NCBI GenBank assembly: GCA_018894775.1
Contig: JAHIPG010000096.1
Span: forward strand, 1-5,559
Length of the DNA: 5,559 bases
Source of the DNA: Nanobdellota archaeon
GTDB lineage: Archaea; Nanobdellota; Nanobdellia; SCGC-AAA011-G17; VGLX01
Direction: 5' to 3'
A program made the translations under genes and the position numbers. A model generated the notes under the pieces. That model saw nothing but the letters and a program-made list of their open reading frames with translations, ran no database searches and had not been told where the DNA came from. Below are positions 1-4,327 of the stretch, in pieces (the stretch's first letter is position 1; each line of letters starts with the position of its first letter).

Positions 1-2
1 AG

Positions 3-224
3 AAAAAGCTAACAAAATACAATAAATCACATACTCTATGCCAAGACCAAGATAAAATCCAATTATGTAATATATGCCAAAATAAAATCCAAGATAGAAT
101 TTATTATATAATGGAGAAATTGGAAGGGGCAGAAAGGAATAATTATCAAGCCAAAATAAAACATCTTCTTCAAGAAAAAAAACTTACAACTAAGCAGAAA
201 TTGTTTTTATTGAAAGATGAATAG
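3..224 (+). CDS. C-terminal part of an unrecognised protein, cut by the left edge
   Basis: A reading frame is open from the window edge to a TAG at 222-224, giving 73 residues with no start codon visible at the edge. A run this long without a stop in DNA this AT-rich is unlikely by chance, which is the main support. The product is Lys/Gln/Asn-rich and hydrophilic. It has a Cys about 13 residues in, then a Cys-x2-Cys (LCNIC), so it could end in part of a zinc-binding knuckle. The unit CQ-(x)-KIQ occurs twice in a row, matching a near-repeat in the DNA (positions 39-58 and 74-92). The last 35 residues look helical and charged. An internal ATG at 111 could give only a 37-residue peptide. I do not recognise the family. 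Being next to a small membrane protein and a recombinase suggests accessory-element cargo, which is inference. Confidence 0.5.
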   Translation, partial: KKLTKYNKSHTLCQDQDKIQLCNICQNKIQDRIYYIMEKLEGAERNNYQAKIKHLLQEKKLTTKQKLFLLKDE

Positions 225-243
225 AAGCCAAATATAAGCAAAA

Positions 244-253
244 GGTTTAAAAC
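244..253 (+). promoter_or_regulatory. TATA-like box for the small membrane protein gene
   Basis: GGTTTAAAAC is centred about 30 nt before the ATG at 279. That is the usual archaeal TATA-to-start distance for a transcript with a leader of only a few bases. No Shine-Dalgarno lies before the ATG, which fits leaderless translation. The rest of the 225-278 gap shows nothing else. Confidence 0.5.
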
Positions 254-278
254 CCTAAAATTCTAACATTATTTAAGA

Positions 279-587
279 ATGAAAATAAGCGTTTTAACTA
301 TAATGTTGATTATATTCGCACTTATGGTATCAGGAATATGGTATACGAATAAAATGATATATAATAGCCAAGCTGAACTTTGTAATCTTATTCAGCCAAA
401 CTTGGATAATATTGAAGATTATTCAGAACTGGACTCAGAAATGTGGGAAGAGTGGAGAGATTGTTTAGACACGCAACAAATGCTACATAATAAATCTGGA
501 ATGAATATGTTTGTATCTGCTATTTTTATGTTTTTGGTTATCTTATCGTGGAAAATTGACCATATAAAAAAGAAAAAATTATCTTAA
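279..587 (+). CDS. Small membrane protein with two predicted transmembrane helices
   Basis: The product is 102 residues and I recognise no family. Residues about 4-23 form a strongly hydrophobic helix (VLTIMLIIFALMVSGIW) directly after the start, and residues about 75-91 form a second (NMFVSAIFMFLVILSW). The tail is basic (KIDHIKKKK), so the positive-inside rule puts both ends in the cytoplasm. The acidic 50-residue loop between them would then lie outside. That loop has two cysteines (C35, C62), which could form a disulfide, and two tryptophans (W56, W59). The first helix could instead be an uncleaved signal anchor. A TATA-like box sits 30 nt upstream. The last 9 nt overlap the end of the convergent recombinase gene. 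Small two-helix proteins are common cargo of viruses and integrated elements, but no function can be assigned. Confidence 0.7.
   Translation: MKISVLTIMLIIFALMVSGIWYTNKMIYNSQAELCNLIQPNLDNIEDYSELDSEMWEEWRDCLDTQQMLHNKSGMNMFVSAIFMFLVILSWKIDHIKKKKLS
566..578 (-). terminator. Oligo-T terminator of the recombinase gene
   Basis: Directly after the minus-strand TAA (579-581) the coding strand reads T6-C-T6. This is the U-tract type of terminator used by archaeal RNA polymerase. The same bases encode the lysine-rich tail of the convergent small membrane protein, so terminator and coding sequence share them. Confidence 0.55.
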
Positions 588-1766
588 TTTGTTAAACAAC
601 TCCATTCCTTTTTCTTCTTTCATTACTGCTGATTTTATTAAGTCTCTGATTTCTGGGCTTTTGCTTAAAATATTGGCAAATAAGCTTTCAAATCGTTTTA
701 TGTCTTCACTTTTCCTTCCACTTTCAACTAAAACTTTAACATCAAGAGGGTTGTGGCATTTGCTACAGAAGTCTTTAGCGTATCCATTGGTTTCTCCACA
801 TATATGGCATCTTTTATTGCTTTCTGGTTTGAGTTCTTCTTGAGCTTTTAATCCATACAATGCTTCAATTTCTCCTTTACATTCCCTTCCTGTAAGATGT
901 GAATAAGTTTGTATTCTTCGGCTTCCTCCAACCCAACCAGCATAATTAGTTAATGCTGAGTCACTAACTCCAAGCATCCTCTTATAAGTAATTCCGGAAT
1001 GTCTGAACCAGTAAGGATAGCTTGGTTTGTTTTCTATTCTTGCTTTTCTACATAGCTTCTTAACTAGGTATCTATATTTGAAGAGGTCAATATCTAAGAA
1101 TACTCTAGCTTCAGGGTTATTTTTGTTTGGATGATGATTAAGCCATTCTGTAAGATATTGTGCAGACTGATATATAAAAATAGGTCTGCTTCCTGTTTTT
1201 CCAGATACTGTTAGCTCAAATCCATTCTCAATAACTTTAATGTCTTTTATCTTTAATGTTAATAGTTCAGAAGGTCTTAGACATCCTTCAAAATTTAAGT
1301 TTATCATACAGGCTTCTATACTGTTTTCTGCTACTGCTGTAAGTTTCTTCATATCTTCCAGAGTAAATACGTTGCTTTTCTTTTCTTCTAAATGTCTTGG
1401 AACAGAGTTTTTAATCCATCTGACACATTTTGGGTAGTCTTCTCCATCTCCGAATAACACTTTATACATCTTTTTTAGCATACTTATGTAATCCTTTATT
1501 GTGTTAGGCTTGTAACCTTTTTCTCTTATGGTTGCCATTAAGTCTATAATATCTTGTTTCTCTGCTTTATGGAAGTCTGTTGTTATCCACACTGCTATGT
1601 ATTTCAGATGCCTTAAGGTTTTTAGCAGTCTATTGTCACATAAGCCTTCTGCTTCGCAATATTTCATAAAGTTCTGCAAATGTTTCTTATTTGCTCCACT
1701 TATATCTAAAGAGTTTATGTCTTCTTTCAGAGTCTCGTAGTATTCTCGGTTTGTTTTTCTTTTCAT
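579..1766 (-). CDS. Tyrosine recombinase / integrase with C-terminal zinc ribbon
   Basis: This is a site-specific DNA recombinase of the tyrosine family (phage-integrase/Xer fold), which cuts and rejoins DNA through a covalent phosphotyrosine link. Numbering is from the ATG at 1766 (395 residues). An N-terminal helical DNA-binding domain (SAM-like fold) spans about 5-115. The catalytic domain spans about 133-305, with R164 in GCLRPSELL, K190 in the SGKTG hairpin, R255 in YWFRHSG, W278 in YAGW and the nucleophile Y288 in QTYSHLTG. The usual first His of HxxR is Tyr (Y252). Residues 320-337 form a zinc ribbon (CHIC...CSKC), followed by a charged helical tail. The start at 1766 is preferred because AGGAG lies 7 nt upstream. 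An in-frame ATG at 1790 would add 8 residues but overlaps a TATA-like box. Lying downstream of the tRNA-Glu 3' end is typical of an integrase beside its attachment site. A-ending codons dominate, unlike the other minus-strand genes. A host recombinase is less likely, given the zinc ribbon and context. Confidence 0.92.
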   Translation of the reverse strand: MKRKTNREYYETLKEDINSLDISGANKKHLQNFMKYCEAEGLCDNRLLKTLRHLKYIAVWITTDFHKAEKQDIIDLMATIREKGYKPNTIKDYISMLKKMYKVLFGDGEDYPKCVRWIKNSVPRHLEEKKSNVFTLEDMKKLTAVAENSIEACMINLNFEGCLRPSELLTLKIKDIKVIENGFELTVSGKTGSRPIFIYQSAQYLTEWLNHHPNKNNPEARVFLDIDLFKYRYLVKKLCRKARIENKPSYPYWFRHSGITYKRMLGVSDSALTNYAGWVGGSRRIQTYSHLTGRECKGEIEALYGLKAQEELKPESNKRCHICGETNGYAKDFCSKCHNPLDVKVLVESGRKSEDIKRFESLFANILSKSPEIRDLIKSAVMKEEKGMELFNKLR

Positions 1767-1773
1767 ATTAGTT

Positions 1774-1778
1774 CTCCT
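1774..1778 (-). promoter_or_regulatory. Shine-Dalgarno before the recombinase start
   Basis: AGGAG on the minus strand sits 7 nt before the ATG at 1766. It decides the start over the ATG at 1790. No other complete gene in the window has a comparable site; those starts look leaderless. Confidence 0.6.
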
Positions 1779-1788
1779 GTCAGAAATC

Positions 1789-1796
1789 ATTTATAA
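1789..1796 (-). promoter_or_regulatory. Candidate TATA box upstream of the recombinase
   Basis: TTATAAAT on the minus strand is centred about 26 nt before the ATG at 1766, the distance expected for leaderless transcription from that ATG. That conflicts with use of the AGGAG, which would have to be inside the transcript. A weaker TTTATGAG-like box (about 1815-1823) or read-through from tRNA-Glu would include it. The true initiation point cannot be settled from sequence. The 8-bp palindrome TTACGTAA (1802-1809) lies in the same region. Confidence 0.35.
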
Positions 1797-1831
1797 GTTT
1801 ATTACGTAAGAGAACTCATAAAGAGCATAAG

Positions 1832-1928
1832 TGCTCCCGCCGAGATTTGAACTCGGGTCTTTGCCTATCTTCATCTTCGTAGAAGATTCGAAAGGGCAAA
1901 ATGATTGACCGGACTACACCACAGGAGC
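1832..1928 (-). tRNA. tRNA-Glu (anticodon UUC), intron-containing
   Basis: A complete cloverleaf folds on the minus strand. The acceptor stem is GCTCCTG/CGGGAGC (one T-G pair) with discriminator A. The D arm begins GTGTAGTCCGG, matching what I recall of archaeal tRNA-Glu. The anticodon stem is TTGCC/GGCAA with loop CTTTCGA, and the T arm is CCGAG-TTCAAAT-CTCGG. The anticodon TTC is at 1890-1892 and reads GAA/GAG codons. A 22-nt intron interrupts the gene after position 37; the mature tRNA is 75 nt before CCA, which is not encoded. A TATA box lies about 32 nt upstream. Unlike the neighbouring tRNA-Ile, no oligo-T tract follows the 3' end, and an integrase gene begins 65 bp further on. This is consistent with an element having inserted at the tRNA 3' end while restoring an intact tRNA. 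Confidence 0.95.
1867..1888 (-). other. 22-nt tRNA-Glu intron with canonical bulge-helix-bulge
   Basis: In transcript sense, the central 4-bp helix pairs tRNA bases 32-35 (CTTT) with GAAG in the intron, one pair being U-G. The 3-nt bulges are CGA and ATA, cut after their second base. Beyond them a perfect 6-bp stem ATCTTC/GAAGAT closes on a 3-nt loop (TAC). This is the strict hBHBh' substrate of the archaeal splicing endonuclease at the standard 37/38 position. Confidence 0.92.
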
Positions 1929-1956
1929 GTATGTTATTTCCAAAGGAACTAGTCCG

Positions 1957-1964
1957 TTTATAAA
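1957..1964 (-). promoter_or_regulatory. TATA box of tRNA-Glu
   Basis: TTTATAAA (palindromic) is centred about 32 nt upstream of the tRNA 5' end at 1928. Transcription would start a few bases before the mature end. The matching distance at tRNA-Ile supports both assignments. Confidence 0.65.
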
Positions 1965-1975
1965 CTTTTTCCCTT

Positions 1976-1986
1976 AAAAAAATAAA
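1976..1986 (-). terminator. Oligo-T terminator of tRNA-Ile
   Basis: Immediately after the discriminator base at 1987 the minus strand reads TTTATTTTTTT, with a T7 run at 1976-1982. This is a typical archaeal U-tract terminator, and it separates tRNA-Ile from the promoter of tRNA-Glu. Confidence 0.65.
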
Positions 1987-2102
1987 TGAGCCCGGCGCGA
2001 TTTGAACGCGCGATCCCCGGCTAACTTAGTCCACCGCCGTAAAAAAATGTAGCGATGGTGGTCATATAAGACCGGTGCTTTACCAGGCTAAGCCACGGGC
2101 TC
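1987..2102 (-). tRNA. tRNA-Ile (anticodon UAU), intron-containing
   Basis: A complete cloverleaf folds on the minus strand. It has a perfect acceptor stem GAGCCCG/CGGGCTC with discriminator A, a D stem GCTT/AAGC with loop AGCCTGGTA, an anticodon stem CCGGT/GCCGG, a 5-nt variable loop and a T arm GCGCG-TTCAAAT-CGCGC. After removing the 42-nt intron at 37/38 the loop is CTTATAA. The anticodon is therefore TAT (2066-2068), reading AUA, with U33 and A37 in place. A37 fits the t6A expected on ANN-reading tRNAs. Mature length is 74 nt and CCA is not encoded. Most archaea read AUA with a CAU anticodon whose C34 is turned into agmatidine by TiaS; a genomic UAU is the exception, known as I recall from Nanoarchaeum and Korarchaeum. 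AUA codons are frequent in the genes here. Identity rests on the intron boundaries, which the fold fixes well. Confidence 0.85.
2023..2064 (-). other. 42-nt tRNA-Ile intron with canonical bulge-helix-bulge
   Basis: In transcript sense, tRNA bases 32-35 (CTTA) pair perfectly with TAAG in the intron, flanked by 3-nt bulges TAT and TTA. The intron arm pairs GACCACC with GGTGGAC (one A-A mismatch), then TCG with CGG, and ends in a 13-nt loop containing seven T. The architecture matches the tRNA-Glu intron. The T7 run inside a transcribed gene is unusual because such runs often terminate archaeal transcription. Confidence 0.88.
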
Positions 2103-2115
2103 GTCTAACTTAGAC

Positions 2116-2122
2116 AAAAAAA
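2116..2122 (-). terminator. guaB: Probable oligo-T terminator of guaB
   Basis: A T7 run on the minus strand begins about 20 nt after the guaB TAG (2143-2145). It lies between the TATA box and the start site of tRNA-Ile, so the end of one unit and the promoter of the next overlap. The 40-bp gap leaves room for little else. Confidence 0.45.
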
Positions 2123-2128
2123 TTTCAC

Positions 2129-2137
2129 ATATTTAAA
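2129..2137 (-). promoter_or_regulatory. TATA box of tRNA-Ile
   Basis: TTTAAATAT is centred about 31 nt upstream of the tRNA 5' end at 2102, the same spacing as for tRNA-Glu. With its upstream bases it reads AAGCTTTAAATA, identical over 12 nt to the box of the 3641-4246 gene, suggesting a shared BRE-plus-TATA form. Confidence 0.6.
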
Positions 2138-2142
2138 GCTTT

Positions 2143-3603
2143 CTAACTTTCAGAAGAATTGTTAGGAGAATAATTAGGAGCCTCAACGGTTATAGTAACA
2201 TCATGCGGGTGGCTTTCCTTATGACCAGCATTAGTAATCTTAGCAAAGTTGTTATAATTCTTCAATTCTTCAATTTTCTTACAGCCAGTATAACCCATAC
2301 CTGATCTTAATCCACCAACCATCTGAAAAATGATATCAACAAGCTTACCTTTGTAAGCAACCCTTCCAGTTATACCCTCCGGAACAAGTTTATCACCTTT
2401 CTGGTTATACCTATCCTTAATTTGACCTTCCTTCATCGCTTCCAAAGAACCCATACCTCTATACACCTTATACTTCCTGCCTTTAAAGGAAACAGCCTCA
2501 CCAGGGCTTTCATCAACACCAGCCAACAATCCGCCGAGCATAACACTATCAGCACCAGCAGCAATAGCCTTAACAATATCACCAGAATACTTAATACCTC
2601 CATCAGCAATGACAGGAACCTCGGAACTGATTGCACAGTTATAAATAGCTGTAAGTTGAGGTACGCCAATACCAGCAACAACTCTAGTCGTACAAATAGA
2701 TCCTGGACCACAGCCAACCTTGATAGCATCAGCACCAGCATCCAACAAAGCTTTAGCTGCCTCTTTGGTGGCAATATTACCACCAATAACATCAGTATTA
2801 TAATTCTTCTTTATCTCTTTTACAGTCTCAACAACATTTTTATGATGACCATGGGCACTATCAACAACAATAACATCAACACCTTTGTTAACCAAAGCTT
2901 CTACCCTATTCAAATCAAAAACACCAACAGCAGCACCAACTCTAAGCCTGCCCTCATAATCCTTACAGGCATAAGGAAATTTTTCCTTTTTTTCAATATC
3001 TTTGAAAGTTATCAAACCCTTCAAACTGCCATTATTATCAATTATAGGCAATTTCTCAATCTTATGCTGCTTAAGAATCTTCTTAGCCTGATCAAGAGTA
3101 ATAGTCTCATTAGCAGTAATAACATCCTTAGTCATAATAGAACTAATACGCTGATTAAGCCTATCTTCAAACCTAACATCCCGATTTGTAAGAATACCAA
3201 TAAGCTTATCATCCTTCACAATAGGAATACCAGAAATATTATACTTCTCCATAATACTCTTTGCCAGCTTTAAACTCTTACCAGGAGATAAAGTAATAGG
3301 ATCCTTGATAATACCGCTCTCGTAACGCTTGACCTTCATAACTTCAGCAACCTGCTTTTTGATATTCATATTACGATGAATAATTCCAATACCTCCTTGC
3401 TGCGCCAAGCCAATAGCAAGTTCAGACTCAGTCACTGTATCCATAGCAGCACTAAGGATAGGTATGTTAAGCCAGATATTCCTGGAAAGTTTAGTCTCTA
3501 AATTTACATCTTTTGGAAGAACCTCAGATTCAGAAGGGACTAGAAGAACATCATCAAAGGTAATAGCCTCATAACCTCTTTCAAAAAAACTTTTGCGCTC
3601 CAT
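2143..3603 (-). CDS. guaB: Inosine-5'-monophosphate dehydrogenase
   Basis: This cytosolic enzyme oxidises IMP to XMP with NAD+, the committed step toward GMP. At 486 residues it is the normal full length. The N-terminal part of the barrel starts at FDDVLLVP (16-23). Two CBS domains are inserted at about 100-205. The barrel then resumes with VVDSAHGHH (246-254), GGNIAT (274-279) and the K+/catalytic loop GPGSICTTR, where C304 is the nucleophile. IMP-phosphate contacts are DGG (334-336) and MLGG (355-358). The flap has YRGMGS (381-386), R398-Y399 and PEG (408-410). The C-terminal end HPHDVTIT is typical. All expected catalytic residues are present. The start is supported by a TATA box 26 nt upstream, implying a leaderless mRNA. 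Codons end mostly in T. The gene lies 37 bp after the 3641-4246 gene, likely as a separate unit. GMP reductase is excluded by the CBS pair and length. Confidence 0.97.
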   Translation of the reverse strand: MERKSFFERGYEAITFDDVLLVPSESEVLPKDVNLETKLSRNIWLNIPILSAAMDTVTESELAIGLAQQGGIGIIHRNMNIKKQVAEVMKVKRYESGIIKDPITLSPGKSLKLAKSIMEKYNISGIPIVKDDKLIGILTNRDVRFEDRLNQRISSIMTKDVITANETITLDQAKKILKQHKIEKLPIIDNNGSLKGLITFKDIEKKEKFPYACKDYEGRLRVGAAVGVFDLNRVEALVNKGVDVIVVDSAHGHHKNVVETVKEIKKNYNTDVIGGNIATKEAAKALLDAGADAIKVGCGPGSICTTRVVAGIGVPQLTAIYNCAISSEVPVIADGGIKYSGDIVKAIAAGADSVMLGGLLAGVDESPGEAVSFKGRKYKVYRGMGSLEAMKEGQIKDRYNQKGDKLVPEGITGRVAYKGKLVDIIFQMVGGLRSGMGYTGCKKIEELKNYNNFAKITNAGHKESHPHDVTITVEAPNYSPNNSSES

Positions 3604-3622
3604 TAAAGAAATAATAGACTAG

Positions 3623-3634
3623 AAATATATAAAT
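3623..3634 (-). promoter_or_regulatory. guaB: TATA box of guaB
   Basis: ATTTATATATTT on the minus strand is centred about 26 nt before the guaB ATG, so the transcript would begin at or within a base or two of the start codon. It sits in the 37-bp gap after the upstream gene, giving guaB its own promoter. Confidence 0.65.
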
Positions 3635-3640
3635 CTTTTG

Positions 3641-4246
3641 TTAAGGATACTCAGCTGTACAATCATTCTGCTGTGGACATTTAACACCTATATCCAGACA
3701 GCTTTTACCTTCTAATTCAGGATCTGAAAACTCAGGATTGATAAAAAAACCACAAAGACCGCTATTACAATACTGCTGGCATGTATTCTTTGCCTCATCA
3801 GAAGCATCAAGTGCAGGAGAACCTTCTGAACCTTCAAATAATGACGGTAAAACAAAAGCAGACACAGTACCAAGAAGAATCACAATGGCTGCGATGATAA
3901 ATATCTTATTCGTAACAATATTCTTGACATCACCCAGGATAGGAGACTTTTTTCCTGCTACTTCAGGTTTAACTCCTTCAGCAGGCTTTTGGTTTTCAAT
4001 AGCCTTTTTAGTCTCAGCCTTAGCCTGCTCAATAATCTCTGCAGGACTTGGAGAATAAGATTCATCCTTGGGTTTAGCAGGCTCTTTAGGTTTTTCCTGA
4101 ACCTGTTCTGCTTTAACCTTTTCAAAAGCCTCGTTTATCTCAAATTCTGGCCAACCATGCCCCATAAGAACATGTCTAAGCTTATCCTCTGTAACACCCC
4201 TTTTCAGTTCAGTCTTAACATAATCAATGATATCTTGGTTAACCAT
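3641..4246 (-). CDS. Single-pass membrane protein with N-terminal helical module and Cys-rich exterior
   Basis: The product is 201 residues and I cannot assign a named family. Residues about 4-45 form a small helical module (DYVKTELKRGVTEDKLRHVL...GWPEFEINEAF). Its pattern of a G-W followed by x4-I-x2-A resembles the UBA/SHOCT-like modules often seen at the ends of DPANN proteins. Residues about 46-110 are a Lys/Glu/Pro-rich linker. One transmembrane helix spans about 114-134 (IFIIAAIVILLGTVSAFVL). The remaining 65 residues hold six cysteines (156, 160, 165, 183, 190, 196), an even number suited to three disulfides. Basic residues before the helix predict N-terminus inside and Cys-rich part outside. 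A membrane-anchored surface protein or adaptor is plausible but inferred. A TATA box lies 29 nt upstream, divergent from ychF. Codons end mostly in T, like guaB. Confidence 0.85.
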   Translation of the reverse strand: MVNQDIIDYVKTELKRGVTEDKLRHVLMGHGWPEFEINEAFEKVKAEQVQEKPKEPAKPKDESYSPSPAEIIEQAKAETKKAIENQKPAEGVKPEVAGKKSPILGDVKNIVTNKIFIIAAIVILLGTVSAFVLPSLFEGSEGSPALDASDEAKNTCQQYCNSGLCGFFINPEFSDPELEGKSCLDIGVKCPQQNDCTAEYP

Positions 4247-4270
4247 TGTATGAAATATGGTTAGTTATAT

Positions 4271-4278
4271 TATTTAAA
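4271..4278 (-). promoter_or_regulatory. TATA box of the Cys-rich membrane protein gene
   Basis: TTTAAATA on the minus strand is centred about 29 nt before the ATG at 4246, predicting a leader of only a few bases. It shares AAGCTTTAAATA with the tRNA-Ile promoter. It lies back to back with the ychF box in an 81-bp divergent promoter region. Confidence 0.6.
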
Positions 4279-4293
4279 GCTTATTCAAAAACC

Positions 4294-4302
4294 TTTATAA
4301 AA
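4294..4302 (+). promoter_or_regulatory. ychF: TATA box of ychF
   Basis: TTTATAAAA is centred about 30 nt before the ATG at 4328, predicting a leader of about five bases or fewer. There is no Shine-Dalgarno before the start. Confidence 0.65.
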
Positions 4303-4327
4303 CAAAAAATGACTCATAATCCCTAAA

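Noticed and set aside
39..110. Short direct repeats sharing ATAAAATCCAA, considered as a CRISPR or att array
   Set aside because: There are only two imperfect copies, within a reading frame and without regular spacers. They are explained by an internal repeat in the protein.
589..1740. Several + strand open frames of 65-84 codons opposite the recombinase
   Set aside because: They are Ser/Leu/Phe-rich shadows of a conserved catalytic gene, with no promoter or ribosome site.
1767..1790. Upstream ATG at 1790 as the recombinase start
   Set aside because: It adds only 8 residues outside the fold, overlaps a TATA-like box and has no ribosome site, while AGGAG precedes the ATG at 1766. It is not fully excluded, since a weak TATA-like box near 1815-1823 could serve it leaderlessly.
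2061..2075. Reading the second tRNA as Lys (CUU) from the CTTATA stretch
   Set aside because: It would put C rather than U at position 33 and break the bulge-helix-bulge pairing. The UAU reading satisfies both.
2422..3273. Long open frame (283 codons) on the + strand opposite guaB
   Set aside because: Its product is a monotonous Asn/Ser/Thr/Ile mix with no domain, and it lies wholly inside a guaB with every expected motif. It is an antisense by-product of guaB's T-ending codons.
3738..4264. Two + strand open frames opposite the Cys-rich membrane protein
   Set aside because: They overlap each other and a better-supported minus-strand gene, and end across its promoter. Their composition is the complement of its Lys/Glu-rich linker.
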